The notes: generated by a model from the letters alone, not told the origin. 64,000 nt of DNA from Maledivibacter sp. (GCA_025210375.1 JAOASB010000041.1:40481-104480), one strand, 5' to 3'; counted from the first letter of the stretch, positions 36,848 to 47,075 are shown. Numbers and translations: made by a program.

Positions 36848-38386
36848 ATGAAAAAATCTCCACTTAAAGCTTTAACAAAAATTAGATATATAAAACATAA
36901 GAAAGGCTTAATGACTTTCTTGATGATGGGGATAGCTTTATTTATTTTTGCAAATATATATATAATAGGTAAAACCAGTGTCATAGTTTTTGATGAACTA
37001 ATGCCAGATGTAGAAGATATAAACGAGTATGAAATCAATGCCGTATTTTATGAGGAAGAAAAAATTATAGAAGCAGCTGAGAAAATTACCTACACTAATA
37101 ACTGGTCAAAAAACATAAAGACTGTGTATTTCCATATATATCCCAATGTCTTTAAGGGCAAAGAAACTGTACCCTTTGATGCTGGTGAAATGGATAGAGC
37201 CTATGCGGATGGTTTTGAGCCTGGATATATTAATATCAATTCCATAAAATCCTCAAAGGGAGATTTAAGCTTTTTGATCATTGGTAAGGGTAATTCCATA
37301 CTAAAGGTGAATCTTAATGAGGAATTAGAACCAGGAGATAAAACCAAGATATATATAGATTTCATGGTAAAGCTTCCACCTTCATATGGTAGATTTGGTT
37401 TTGGTAAAAATACAATTAATGTGGCAAATTGGTATCCTATAGCTTCGGTTATCGATGAAGGGGGCTGGAATCTTGACCCATATTATTCAATAGGCGATCC
37501 TTTCTTCAGTGATATTTCTAATTATAGAGTTGTGATGACAATGCCTCCCCGCTATGTATTAGCATCTACAGGGGATTTAATAAAAAAAGAAAGCATAGAT
37601 GGAAATTCTAGATGGACATTTGAGGCTCAAAGGGTAAGGGATTTTGCCATGATTGCAAGCAATAGATATAAGATTATTGAAGATGAGACGGGGGACATTT
37701 CTATTAGAAGCTATTATTTTGAAGACCAATCTGCAGAACTTTCTTTAAAAGCGGCTAAGGATTCCATTGAGATATTTAATAAAGCCTTTGGAAACTATCC
37801 CTATAAACATTTTTCCGTAGCCGCGTCGGATTTTTTTATAGGGGGAATGGAATACCCCAAGCTGGTTTTTATAAATGAAGAGATGTATAAGGGTAATGAT
37901 GAAATGCTTGAGTATATTATCGTCCACGAAACAGCCCATCAGTGGTGGTATGGGATTGTGGGGAATAATGAGATCAAAGAAGCTTGGTTAGATGAAGCCT
38001 TAACAGAATACTCTACTTTGCTATATTATGAAAATAAATATGGAAGGGAAGCAAGGGATAAGATGTATAAGGAAATGATATTAGGAGGCTACAATTTATA
38101 TAGAAACTTTGATAAACCAGAAAATGAAGTCATATTAAAGCATCTACAGGACTTTAAAAGTCCTAGGGAATATCAAGCTCTAGTTTATTGTAAAGGAGCA
38201 ATGTTTATCCAAAGCCTTAGGGAAGAATTAGGAGATGAAGCTTTTTTTGATATATTAAAAATCTATTTTGACAAATATAAATATAAAAATGCCACTACAG
38301 AAGACTTTATAAAAACCTGTGAAATGGTCTCAGATAAAGACCTCAACCCTATTTTTGAAAAATGGCTTAAGGGTATTGATGAATAA
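36848..38386 (+). CDS. M1-family zinc metallopeptidase, membrane-anchored
   Basis: A 512-residue protein with an N-terminal membrane anchor (about 20-40) and extracytoplasmic peptidase. The N-terminal beta domain ends before the catalytic site. The zinc motif HETAH (360-364) is followed after exactly 18 residues by E383 in WLDEALTEYS, the gluzincin spacing of aminopeptidase N. The GGMEYPKLVFI segment (about 332) is the family's GxMEN-like substrate loop with Tyr replacing Asn. It should trim peptides outside the membrane. It stands alone, divergent from the dnaD-like gene. Confidence 0.9.
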   Translation: MKKSPLKALTKIRYIKHKKGLMTFLMMGIALFIFANIYIIGKTSVIVFDELMPDVEDINEYEINAVFYEEEKIIEAAEKITYTNNWSKNIKTVYFHIYPNVFKGKETVPFDAGEMDRAYADGFEPGYININSIKSSKGDLSFLIIGKGNSILKVNLNEELEPGDKTKIYIDFMVKLPPSYGRFGFGKNTINVANWYPIASVIDEGGWNLDPYYSIGDPFFSDISNYRVVMTMPPRYVLASTGDLIKKESIDGNSRWTFEAQRVRDFAMIASNRYKIIEDETGDISIRSYYFEDQSAELSLKAAKDSIEIFNKAFGNYPYKHFSVAASDFFIGGMEYPKLVFINEEMYKGNDEMLEYIIVHETAHQWWYGIVGNNEIKEAWLDEALTEYSTLLYYENKYGREARDKMYKEMILGGYNLYRNFDKPENEVILKHLQDFKSPREYQALVYCKGAMFIQSLREELGDEAFFDILKIYFDKYKYKNATTEDFIKTCEMVSDKDLNPIFEKWLKGIDE

Positions 38387-38475
38387 ATTGTATGTATAAG
38401 CATATTCTATATAATAGCTTGTACCAATGTAACTTCACTTGGTCATATAAAAAAATAAACAAAAATACCATTAAT

Positions 38476-38579
38476 TACAGGGATTACAGTTAAAGCTTTA
38501 ATCTATACATATCAAAACTCTCCGGAAGTATAGGATATTTTGATATGTATAAATTAAGATTTACTTGGAACTCTTTATA
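38476..38579. repeat. Family I 104-bp palindromic repeat, copy K
   Basis: It starts TACAGGGATTACAGTT and ends GGAACTCTTTATA, with arms ATCTATACATATCAAAA and TTTTGATATGTATAAAT. Confidence 0.85.
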
Positions 38580-38676
38580 GAATATGGTATACTATAAAAG
38601 CAAACATTACAGGAATATTACAAGATTCTGAATGTTCAAACAAAAGAAGCGTGGAAAACTTTTAGAGGAGAAAATT

Positions 38677-40014
38677 ATGTCTAATTCAGATTATTTTAGT
38701 AGCCTCAAAAAATATATTAAAGAATATATTGATAAGTTTAAGGATATGAGGCAAAATAAAATATTATTAGTTTCAGCTGCTATTTGTATACTGCTTATAA
38801 CAGTATTTTTGACATATAATAATGAACCAAACAATACAAGATTGACCAGTTCAGTTAAAGTAGAGAATTTTAGTATGCAAAAAGATTCTTCTAATGAAGG
38901 AGCTATGTCACAACCTAAAAAGGAAATAACCGGTATATCCAGTATAAAAGATGATATCTATGATATATTAAAAGTAAAAATACCCGTATATTCTATAAAT
39001 GTTGATGGAAATGAGTTAGCTGCATTTAGAACAAAGCAAGGGGCGGACAAGCTTCTTGATGATATCATAAAGCCATTTACAGAGGGTGAAGATATCAAAA
39101 TAGAAGAAGTTGGATTTAAAGAAGAGCTTAAGATCGTGGAGAAACTAGGAACTGTAGACGATCTACAGGCAAATGGTGGATATGAAGAAATACTACATTA
39201 TATAACCAAGGGTACAAGTGAAACTAAAATACATAATATACAAAAGGGAGAGAACTACTGGGTTATTGCTGAAAAATACAATATAAAACCCGACGACCTT
39301 ATAAAAGCAAATCCCGGAGTTAAGCCTGAAAGACTACAGATTGGACAAGAAATTAGCTTGGTAGTGCCAAAACCTATGCTAACTGTTGTTACAACTGAGA
39401 TACAGCAATACAAAGAATACATAGCATTTGAAACAGAATATGAAGAAACAAATGTTTTATATAAAGGTGAAGTTAGAGTAAAGAAAGCAGGAAAAAAGGG
39501 TGAGCGAGAAGTTAAAGCAGAGGTATCCAAGGAAAATGGTATAGAGAAAAAAAGAGATATATTACAGGAAAATATAATTGCACAGCCCACCACCAAAGTA
39601 GTACTTAAGGGAACCAAAAATCCTCCTCCAAAGATAGGAACAGGAAAACTGGCTAAGCCGACAAGTAGAGGTGTAATAACTTCTCCATTTGGATGGCGAT
39701 GGGGGAGAAGGCATACTGGAATAGATATAGGGCTTCCAATAGGTACTCCTGTAAAAGCTGCTGATGGCGGCAAAGTTGTATTTTCAGGAACTAAGGGTGG
39801 ATATGGAAAATGCATTATTGTAGATCATGGTGCCAATATAAAAACGCTATATGCCCATAATAGCAAGCTACTTGTCAAGAAGGGTGCCAAGGTATTTAAA
39901 GGACAAACAATAGCCAATAGTGGAAATACAGGAAGAAGTACAGGACCACATCTTCATTTTGAGGTTAGAAAGAATGGTACTCCTGTAAATCCAACTAAAT
40001 ATGTTAAGTATTAA
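38677..40014 (+). CDS. Murein hydrolase activator-like M23 peptidase with LysM and G5 domains
   Basis: A 445-residue protein. The ATG at 38677 is chosen because GAGGAG lies seven bases upstream; an in-frame ATG 15 codons earlier has no site. Order: a membrane anchor (about 33-52), LysM (HNIQKGENYWVIAEKY, about 190-235), G5 (about 240-320) and M23 (about 335-445). Zinc ligands sit in GRRHTGIDIG (H, D) and GPHLHFEV. It probably cleaves peptidoglycan cross-bridges. It lies near the wal regulon regulators, whose targets include such enzymes. A terminator follows. Confidence 0.93.
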   Translation: MSNSDYFSSLKKYIKEYIDKFKDMRQNKILLVSAAICILLITVFLTYNNEPNNTRLTSSVKVENFSMQKDSSNEGAMSQPKKEITGISSIKDDIYDILKVKIPVYSINVDGNELAAFRTKQGADKLLDDIIKPFTEGEDIKIEEVGFKEELKIVEKLGTVDDLQANGGYEEILHYITKGTSETKIHNIQKGENYWVIAEKYNIKPDDLIKANPGVKPERLQIGQEISLVVPKPMLTVVTTEIQQYKEYIAFETEYEETNVLYKGEVRVKKAGKKGEREVKAEVSKENGIEKKRDILQENIIAQPTTKVVLKGTKNPPPKIGTGKLAKPTSRGVITSPFGWRWGRRHTGIDIGLPIGTPVKAADGGKVVFSGTKGGYGKCIIVDHGANIKTLYAHNSKLLVKKGAKVFKGQTIANSGNTGRSTGPHLHFEVRKNGTPVNPTKYVKY

Positions 40015-40020
40015 TAATAG

Positions 40021-40048
40021 AGGAGTCTGATAAAGACTTCTTTTTTTA
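40021..40048 (+). terminator. Terminator after the M23 peptidase gene
   Basis: AGGAGTCT and AGACTTCT form a stem with a five-base loop, then a T run. Confidence 0.85.
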
Positions 40049-40206
40049 TACACAATATATGACGAAGAAATCCCTTGATTAGTTCCATAAATATTAAGAT
40101 GAATCAAAATATTGGTTTAAATTACCATATGAGTTTACATAATATAATGGTATAATATTGGTGTATTCCCTCATATACATATTGATATAAGGGGGAGGGG
40201 ATGCAC

Positions 40207-41007
40207 ATGAAAAAAAGATATTATGTGCTAATAACAATATGTATTGTAGTTATTTTAATATTTTTAAATGTCCTAGGTATAAAAGGAGATTTATATATTT
40301 TATTTAGAAATATACCTAAGAAAACAGTTCTTGCTAATATAAAGGACTACAATGAAATTGAAACAAAGCATTTTGTTATAAGATATGAAAACAGCGATCC
40401 AGAAGTTTTGGAGCTTATTGAAAAAGCATCAGAAAAATATTATGATGATATATGTAGGTTATTTGATTATTATCCAGAGGATAAAACAGTAGTTGTATTA
40501 TATGATAATTCAGAGGAGCTTTTAAAAAATGTAAATCTTGGGGAATCTAAACCTCCTATGGGTGTATACTATGCATCTACTATTCAAATTTTGTCTCCGA
40601 GATTATGGTGTCCTCCCCACAAGGATATGAAATCCTTGTTTATGGATGAAGGGCCTATGGTTCATGAGTTTACCCATCTGATTATAGATGATATTACTAA
40701 GGGTAATTATCCTTTATGGTTTACTGAAGGGGTAGCTCTTTATTCAGAGTATATTCATACAGGATATGAATGGGGAAAGGAAGTTGAGGAAGAAAAGATA
40801 TATTCTATCGAGGAGTTAAATGATAAATTTAACAAATTAGATCAGTATTTAGCCTACACACAGTCATTTAGAGTAGTAAAGTATATGGCAGATACCTATG
40901 GATTTGAGAGTATAAAAGAAATCATAAAAAAATTGGAAGATGGGCATACTTTTAATAATGCCTTTGAAATAGTAACAAAGGATAAAGTTTCAAAATTGAA
41001 TATCTAA
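40207..41007 (+). CDS. Gluzincin-type peptidase (peptidase MA-like), membrane-anchored
   Basis: A 266-residue protein. The ATG at 40207 is preferred because the GGGGGAGGGG site abuts an ATG six bases earlier. One N-terminal span (about 5-24) anchors an extracytoplasmic domain. The catalytic motif HEFTH (153-157) is followed by WFTEGVALYSEY, whose glutamate is the third zinc ligand. This arrangement is the peptidase MA-like family of small gluzincins. Substrate unknown. It is separate from the M23 gene but in the same direction. Confidence 0.82.
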   Translation: MKKRYYVLITICIVVILIFLNVLGIKGDLYILFRNIPKKTVLANIKDYNEIETKHFVIRYENSDPEVLELIEKASEKYYDDICRLFDYYPEDKTVVVLYDNSEELLKNVNLGESKPPMGVYYASTIQILSPRLWCPPHKDMKSLFMDEGPMVHEFTHLIIDDITKGNYPLWFTEGVALYSEYIHTGYEWGKEVEEEKIYSIEELNDKFNKLDQYLAYTQSFRVVKYMADTYGFESIKEIIKKLEDGHTFNNAFEIVTKDKVSKLNI

Positions 41008-41125
41008 ATTCACATTATTGATATAAAGTTAAAAGCATCTGCACTTTTTTAACATTCTATTAATAATCTGGATTAAAAGTATAGACAAGTATAAAGATAA
41101 AAGATATCATAATAATAACATACAA

Positions 41126-41155
41126 ATTGCTCAGGCTTTTGTCTGAGCGATTTTT
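41126..41155 (+). terminator. Terminator downstream of the gluzincin gene
   Basis: TTGCTCAG and CTGAGCGA with an eight-base loop are followed by TTTTT. Confidence 0.82.
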
Positions 41156-41188
41156 AAAAGCCATAGAAGAATTTTACCATTAATTATG

Positions 41189-41294
41189 AAATGGGGATTA
41201 TGAGTGAAGGCTTTAGTTTATACATATCCAAAACTCCCAGAGAAGCTGAGTATTTTTATATGTATAAATTGAGTTTTACTATATAGAACCCATA
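41189..41294. repeat. Family I palindromic repeat, copy L (diverged)
   Basis: GGGGATTATGAGTGAAGGC and TTTATACATATCC pair with ATATGTATAAATTGA and TAGAACCCATA. The left end has decayed. The bases after it (TTATGGTATAGTTTTGCTAT) resemble a family II remnant. Confidence 0.65.
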
Positions 41295-41345
41295 TTTATG
41301 GTATAGTTTTGCTATGGATATTGTACATTTAAGAAATAACGAGAT

Positions 41346-41439
41346 TATAGAGAGTTTAGGGTAAATCTTAATTTATGCATAGCAAAATATGCGATATTTC
41401 TAGGGAGTTTTGATATGTATAAATTAAAGAATCTCTATA
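41346..41439. repeat. Family I palindromic repeat, copy M (94 bp)
   Basis: It starts TATAGAGAGTTTAGGG and ends AAGAATCTCTATA. The right arm is about ten bases shorter than standard. It ends 46 bp upstream of walR, so it lies in the walR promoter region. Confidence 0.8.
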
Positions 41440-41484
41440 TGTGAAATATATATTTTAAAATTAATTTATTAGAGGTGATAAAGG

Positions 41485-42174
41485 GTGGACAAGAAGATAC
41501 TTGTAGTTGATGATGAAAAGCCGATTTCAGATATTATAAAGTTTAATTTAGTTAAGGAAGGATTTCAAGTTGATGTTGCCTTTGATGGAGAGGAAGCCTT
41601 AAAAAAGGTTTACCAATTTGGGCCGGATTTGATCCTATTGGATTTAATGCTTCCTAAGCTTGATGGTTTCCAGGTCTGTAGAAAGGTAAGGGAAACCTTC
41701 AATATGCCAATATTGATGCTTACAGCTAAGGAAGAAGAAGTGGATAAGGTTTTAGGACTTGAGCTTGGAGCAGATGATTATATAACTAAGCCCTTTGGTA
41801 TGAGGGAGCTTATAGCAAGGGTAAAGGCTAATCTTAGAAGGATACAAGTAGATAAAAAGAACAGCCAAGGCAGCAGTATAATGTCGGGAACCCTTATAAT
41901 TGACCTTGAAAAATATGAAGTCAAAAAGGGCGACGAGATCATTGATCTTACATTAAGGGAATTTGAGCTGCTTAAATTTCTTGCAACTCAAGAAAATCAA
42001 GTTTTTACTAGGGAACAACTCCTCAAGGATGTATGGGGTTATGAATATTATGGGGATATAAGAACAGTGGATGTTACTGTTAGAAGACTAAGGCAAAAAA
42101 TTGAAGATGACTCCAGTAATGCCAAGTATATTCTTACAAAGCGTGGAGTAGGGTATTACTTCAGGAGGATTTAG
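41485..42174 (+). CDS. walR: Response regulator WalR (YycF)
   Basis: A 229-residue OmpR-family regulator starting at GTG. The receiver domain has D53 in LLDLMLPKLDG, T in LMLTAKEEE and K in GADDYITKPFG. The C-terminal winged helix contains LTLREFELLKFLATQ and DVTVRRLRQKIEDD. WalR controls peptidoglycan hydrolases and wall homeostasis and is essential in many Firmicutes. It heads the conserved walRK-yycHIJ cluster, with one base between its stop and walK. Confidence 0.97.
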   Translation: MDKKILVVDDEKPISDIIKFNLVKEGFQVDVAFDGEEALKKVYQFGPDLILLDLMLPKLDGFQVCRKVRETFNMPILMLTAKEEEVDKVLGLELGADDYITKPFGMRELIARVKANLRRIQVDKKNSQGSSIMSGTLIIDLEKYEVKKGDEIIDLTLREFELLKFLATQENQVFTREQLLKDVWGYEYYGDIRTVDVTVRRLRQKIEDDSSNAKYILTKRGVGYYFRRI

Positions 42175-42175
42175 G

Positions 42176-43960
42176 ATGTTTAAAAGCATTAGATGGAAAT
42201 TTATAACGGTTTATTTTGCATTGGTATTTATTGCAATGGCAATTATAGGTGTATATATCATTCGAAGCTTCCAGTCCCATCATTTAAATGTCGTAAGGAG
42301 TAGATTAGAGTATACATCTGACCATATCATGGAGAGAATACCAAAGGAATCTAGTCTAGATGAGCAAAAAGAAGTTCTGCAAAGCATTGTAGAACAGTGG
42401 TCAAAGGGCTCCTTTGAAGAAACCTTCATCATAGACGATTCTTTACAAATAGTTGCAACGGATAATGATTCATTTCAAGGAATAAATGCAGTAAGCGAAT
42501 TGGATGAAGAGCTTATTATACATGTATTAAGTGGAAAGAAAGAAGTGGCTGAAAAAGATGATCTTTCAAAGGAAAGACGAACAAAAAACATAGCACTACC
42601 TATAAAAAGAAATGAAAAAATAGTAGGAGTTCTATATATAAGATCGGATCTAACAGAAATATATAATACTTTAGATAAATCTAAGAAGATAATGACCCGA
42701 GCAGTAGCATTAGCCCTGGGTATTACAGTAATACTTGGATATCTTTTAGCCAAGAGTATAACGGAGCCTATTAACGATGTAACGGAGAAAGCTGCATTGA
42801 TGGCTAAGGGTGATTTTAATCAACGGGTTGATATCAAGTCCGATGATGAGATTGGTAAACTGGCGGAGATGTTTAATTTCCTAACGGGAAAACTGGAAAC
42901 AACCTTGGGAGAGATATCAAGTGAAAAAAGTAAGATGGAGACTATCTTAAATTATATGGCCGATGGACTCATAGCTGTTTATAAGGATGGTAGGATTATA
43001 CATGCCAATCCAAAGGCAATGGAGATGCTAGGATTTTCAAAACAGATGATGACTGAAAAGAAGTATGATGAACTATTTGAGCCATTAAATAGTAAGCTTA
43101 CACTTAAATATATAATAGACAATAATGAAGCTTTAATAGGTAGCGAATCCATAGGTATTTATGAATCCATATACAATGTGGATTATGCACCCTTTAAGGA
43201 TGAAAATAACAATATAGGTGGATTGGTATTAGTACTAAAGGATATAACTAAACAGCAAAAGCTAGAAAATATGAGGAGGGAATTCGTAGCTAATGTTTCC
43301 CATGAACTGAAGACTCCTCTTACAAGTATAAAAAGCTATACTGAGACCCTATTGGATGGAATGCTTGAAGATAAGGATATTACAAAGCAATTTCTAGGAG
43401 TTGTAAATAGTGAAGCCGACAGAATGACTAGATTAGTAAGGGATTTACTTCAATTATCTAATTTTGACAATAATAAAACTAAATTCAATATTATTGAGAA
43501 TGATTTAGTTAAGCTAATACAGCAAACTGTTATAAAACTTGGCATAACTGCAAAGAATAAAAATCAAAGGCTTGAATTTTTCACTGATTATAAGGAACTA
43601 ACGGCTTGTTTTGATTTTGATAGGATAGAACAGGTTTTACTTAATATTACTAGTAATGCAATAAAATATACTGAAGAATATGGAGATATCAAAATATATC
43701 TTGATAAAAGTGATGATGATGCATTGATAATAGTAAAGGATACTGGTATGGGTATACCTAAAGAGGATCTGTCACGAATATTTGAAAGATTTTATAGGGT
43801 AGATAAGGCTCGTTCCAGAGAGCTTGGAGGTACGGGGCTTGGTTTATCAATAGCTAAGGAAATCATCGAGGCCCATAGTGGAAGCATAGAAATTCACAGT
43901 GAAATTAATAAGGGGACAGAGGTAAGAATGAGAATTCCTACCCAAGTAAAAGCCGTGTAA
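42176..43960 (+). CDS. walK: Sensor histidine kinase WalK (YycG)
   Basis: A 594-residue kinase: span 1 (about 8-30), an extracytoplasmic Cache-like domain (about 31-165), span 2 (about 168-188), HAMP (about 190-240), PAS (about 255-365), HisKA with H376 in NVSHELKTPLT, and HATPase with NITSNAIKYTEE, KDTGMGIPKED and GGTGLGLSIAKE. This is the full WalK architecture with an extracellular sensor domain. It senses cell-wall or division status and phosphorylates WalR. Regulators YycH and YycI are encoded downstream. Confidence 0.97.
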   Translation: MFKSIRWKFITVYFALVFIAMAIIGVYIIRSFQSHHLNVVRSRLEYTSDHIMERIPKESSLDEQKEVLQSIVEQWSKGSFEETFIIDDSLQIVATDNDSFQGINAVSELDEELIIHVLSGKKEVAEKDDLSKERRTKNIALPIKRNEKIVGVLYIRSDLTEIYNTLDKSKKIMTRAVALALGITVILGYLLAKSITEPINDVTEKAALMAKGDFNQRVDIKSDDEIGKLAEMFNFLTGKLETTLGEISSEKSKMETILNYMADGLIAVYKDGRIIHANPKAMEMLGFSKQMMTEKKYDELFEPLNSKLTLKYIIDNNEALIGSESIGIYESIYNVDYAPFKDENNNIGGLVLVLKDITKQQKLENMRREFVANVSHELKTPLTSIKSYTETLLDGMLEDKDITKQFLGVVNSEADRMTRLVRDLLQLSNFDNNKTKFNIIENDLVKLIQQTVIKLGITAKNKNQRLEFFTDYKELTACFDFDRIEQVLLNITSNAIKYTEEYGDIKIYLDKSDDDALIIVKDTGMGIPKEDLSRIFERFYRVDKARSRELGGTGLGLSIAKEIIEAHSGSIEIHSEINKGTEVRMRIPTQVKAV

Positions 43961-44051
43961 TACTATTTTAAATGCAGTGTAACACCACTGTAATATAAAA
44001 TGGTATATAATGATAGTATAATTAGGAAGGATTATGCTGGGAGGCCTAGGT

Positions 44052-44633
44052 ATGTTTAAGAAGATAATAACAGGTACGCTGGTTTTAATAGTGCTTACTA
44101 CATCTGGTATAGCTTATGCAGGACCGCTGGATGAAATGAATATAGATGGACAACAATTAGATATCAAATCGGAAGCTGTTGATATGAAAATTTCAAAGGT
44201 GAAGAAAGAAGATATACAGATTATTAGTCCTCAAATTAGCTCTGAGAAAAAAGAAGTGGTTGCAGACAAAAGTCTTACCATCTCCATAAATGTTTTAGGA
44301 GAAACATCTGTGACTTTGAGTTTTTACAAGGTGTCAAAGGTTATGAAGGTAAATGAAGAAACAAATGAATCAGAAAAAACAGAAGAGGTTACAGAATTAT
44401 TTACACAAGTGGTTGAACCTAATGAAGAATTAGAGACTGACTTTAGTAAGTATATAAAAGATATTGAACAAGGAAATTATAGAATGATATTTAAAGAGGA
44501 TGGAATAGAGAAACCTATAGATACCATTGAGTTTACAGTAAAGAAGACTGAAGAAGTGGTAAATAAAGAGAACCTTAATACTTTGCCAAATCTTTTAGAC
44601 TTAAATATTACTGACCTTTTGCCAGGAGAGTAA
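44052..44633 (+). CDS. Secreted protein of the wal cluster, function unknown
   Basis: A 193-residue protein. The ATG at 44052 has GGGAGG nine bases upstream. A Sec signal peptide (MFKKIITGTLVLIVLTTSGI, cleavage likely after AYA) precedes an acidic/lysine-rich domain of predominantly beta pattern (KSLTISINVLGETSVTLSFYK). No lipobox or catalytic motif is visible. It sits between walK and yycH, where most Firmicutes have no gene, so it may be a lineage-specific extracytoplasmic partner of the WalK-YycHI complex. I do not recognise the family. Confidence 0.7.
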   Translation: MFKKIITGTLVLIVLTTSGIAYAGPLDEMNIDGQQLDIKSEAVDMKISKVKKEDIQIISPQISSEKKEVVADKSLTISINVLGETSVTLSFYKVSKVMKVNEETNESEKTEEVTELFTQVVEPNEELETDFSKYIKDIEQGNYRMIFKEDGIEKPIDTIEFTVKKTEEVVNKENLNTLPNLLDLNITDLLPGE

Positions 44634-44651
44634 TAGAGGCGGGAGGTAAAT

Positions 44652-46175
44652 ATGATGAAAAAAGAAAACCTTAAATCTATATTATTAGCTTTGCTCTTTG
44701 CAGTTAGTTTTGTTCTTACACAAAGGTTATGGTTTTATCTGCCCCTTGGGGGAATGATCTCGACGGCAAAGGATATAGAACTGGAAGACATTGATATAGA
44801 TATCACAGATATATTAAGCCCCCAAGACTTTGTCATAAGTTTTGGGGGTGGAGACTATGCTACATTTTTTTCAGAACCCTATGAGGTATGGAATATTACT
44901 GAAGATACAAAGGATGTATCCATTTGGGAGACGTCTAAGGAGGTACTTAGGGACTATTTAACAAAGGATTTTGAAATAAATGAAGTGGACTACGATGAGT
45001 GGAAAAAAATAATAAAATTTAAATCAATAAGAATGAACTTTGCATGTGAAATGCCTAGTGATAGCTTTATAAGGGCTATTAGCAGTGAAGACAATAATGT
45101 ACCCGAAATGAAAAACGACATAGATACAATACTTATTCTGGCTACCAATGAAAAGGATATAAACAATATATATTTTGGCAATAATAGCCAAAATATATAT
45201 TTTAAAGTTAAAGGCAATGTTGCAGATAGTAGGATCAGAAGGCTCATTGAAAATATTGGAGAAATCCGTGAAGAAAAGGGTTATATTTCATCTCTACCCC
45301 TTTACTCTAGTGTTGATAAAGATGTATTTACCCCAGTTTTCTCTAATGAAAGCGGTGAGTATATTCCATCCTACAGTGCAAAAAATCAAATAGATGTTTC
45401 AGATAAAGCCGGTGTAAAATCTATAGCCTATAAGTTTTTTGGTAGAACCTTTGACTTTGTTAAAGAGATTAATGAAATAGATGGTACTATTATATATATG
45501 TATGGCTATGGAGAAAAGGCTCTAAAATTTTATGAGAACGGGACTTTAGAATATCTTGAAAAGACCAATAAAGATGAGAGTGGAAATGATCTGGACTTTA
45601 TAGACAGCTTGAAATATGCAGCCAAATTCGTTGACGATAATGTTGATTGGCCTATAAATATAGAAAATGCATATTTATCTGGTTATAAAACCATTGAACA
45701 GGATAACAAAACTGGCTATTTGTTTACCTTTAATTACAGATTAAAGGGTTTACCCGTATTTATTCCAGATATAGCATGGGATGAAGGAATACAGGTCAGT
45801 ATTGTAGGCAGTCAAATTATTGAATATAAAAGAATAGTTAAGCTTCCCCCTCAGGAACTCAATAATAATGGGAATGAGAGGCCTTCTATTTTAAACGATG
45901 AAAAAGAAAAAAATGTGCTTAATGTCACAGAGGTTTTAAAAAAGAACAAAAATTATATTAAGAATAATTATATAATGCTATCTGGAAATGAAGTAGAAGA
46001 AGATAAAATTAAGGATTTTAAAATTGAACCATTAATAGAAGATATAGGCTTAGTTTATTATGTATATGGAGATAAGCTCATACCTGTTTGGGAAATAACT
46101 ATTGATAATATAGTTTATTACTTTGATTTATACACAGGTACGAACTACACTAGTACTAATAAATATTTTCATTAA
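44652..46175 (+). CDS. yycH: WalK regulatory protein YycH
   Basis: A 507-residue bitopic protein with one N-terminal span (about 9-28: SILLALLFAVSFVLTQRLWF) and a large extracytoplasmic region. The start MMKKENLK, with the span immediately after it, and the FYENGTLEYLE segment fit YycH, as does the gene's position after walK. YycH and YycI bind WalK through their membrane helices and modulate its activity. AGGAGG-like GGGAGG precedes the ATG pair. A hairpin follows the stop, ahead of yycI. Confidence 0.88.
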   Translation: MMKKENLKSILLALLFAVSFVLTQRLWFYLPLGGMISTAKDIELEDIDIDITDILSPQDFVISFGGGDYATFFSEPYEVWNITEDTKDVSIWETSKEVLRDYLTKDFEINEVDYDEWKKIIKFKSIRMNFACEMPSDSFIRAISSEDNNVPEMKNDIDTILILATNEKDINNIYFGNNSQNIYFKVKGNVADSRIRRLIENIGEIREEKGYISSLPLYSSVDKDVFTPVFSNESGEYIPSYSAKNQIDVSDKAGVKSIAYKFFGRTFDFVKEINEIDGTIIYMYGYGEKALKFYENGTLEYLEKTNKDESGNDLDFIDSLKYAAKFVDDNVDWPINIENAYLSGYKTIEQDNKTGYLFTFNYRLKGLPVFIPDIAWDEGIQVSIVGSQIIEYKRIVKLPPQELNNNGNERPSILNDEKEKNVLNVTEVLKKNKNYIKNNYIMLSGNEVEEDKIKDFKIEPLIEDIGLVYYVYGDKLIPVWEITIDNIVYYFDLYTGTNYTSTNKYFH

Positions 46176-46205
46176 ATCCTCGACTTATGTAGTCGAGGAT
46201 TTTTA
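46174..46205 (+). terminator. Hairpin/attenuator between yycH and yycI
   Basis: AAATCCTCGAC and GTCGAGGATTT with a seven-base loop, then T residues. It overlaps the yycH stop and would reduce read-through to yycI. Confidence 0.85.
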
Positions 46206-46223
46206 AAAGAAGGAGGTGCATTT

Positions 46224-47075
46224 ATGGATTGGGCAAAGGCTAAAAATATTCTTATAATTGCTTTTATAATTACAAATCTGATTTTAGGATATTATGTTTT
46301 TAAGGACTGGAAAGCTAATAATGTTTCCTATAGCATAAGTGAAGAAAGAATTAATGATGTTAAAAAAATTCTTAATAAAAAGAATATAATTGTAAATGCC
46401 AGTGTGCCACAGGATATATTTGAACTTCCTGGATTGATACTTGAATATGAAACCTATAATAAAGAGGAGATAGAGGCTAGGGTCTTTGGAGATGGAAAAA
46501 GAGATTATATACAAAAAGTAAAGGTTTCATTGAATGATAAGTTAATCAATTATACGAAAAGGACTATAGAATTGTATAACGAGGAGACTACAGAAGAAAC
46601 AGCAAAAAAAATCTCATATGATTTCATAAAAAAGCTGGGATTCCATAATGATGAAATAGAGTTTTGGGATATTAAACAAAAAAATGATGAATATGAAATA
46701 CAATATAAACAAAGATATGAAGACATAATTTTAGATGATGGATATATGAAGATTGGGATAAAAAATAATGAGGTATTTTCCCTTGAGAGAAAATGGCTGA
46801 AGTCAATAACTGTAAAGCCTATTAATAAAAAAGTTATTCCTGCTACTAAGGCCCTATTATTAGGTATGGACGAACTAAGGGAGAAAAAAGAGAAAGAAGA
46901 TAGTGAAGTTATAGTGACGGATATAAAATTAGTATATTCACTAAATAGTCCGGAGTTTAGTTCAATATTTGACGAACAATGGTATGAGGGAAATGAAAAA
47001 TCCGGTTTGTTTTATTGGAGAATACGTTTGGAAAGTGATGAAGATATAGATATAAAAGCGGAAGCTTATGAATAA
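46224..47075 (+). CDS. yycI: WalK regulatory protein YycI
   Basis: A 283-residue bitopic protein. It begins MDWAKAKNILIIAFIITNLI, the very characteristic YycI start, in which the WxKAKxI motif directly precedes the single span (about 8-27). The extracytoplasmic part is lysine- and glutamate-rich, with repeats of the YycI beta fold. It works with YycH on WalK. AGAAGGAGG lies ten bases before the ATG. Confidence 0.92.
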   Translation: MDWAKAKNILIIAFIITNLILGYYVFKDWKANNVSYSISEERINDVKKILNKKNIIVNASVPQDIFELPGLILEYETYNKEEIEARVFGDGKRDYIQKVKVSLNDKLINYTKRTIELYNEETTEETAKKISYDFIKKLGFHNDEIEFWDIKQKNDEYEIQYKQRYEDIILDDGYMKIGIKNNEVFSLERKWLKSITVKPINKKVIPATKALLLGMDELREKKEKEDSEVIVTDIKLVYSLNSPEFSSIFDEQWYEGNEKSGLFYWRIRLESDEDIDIKAEAYE

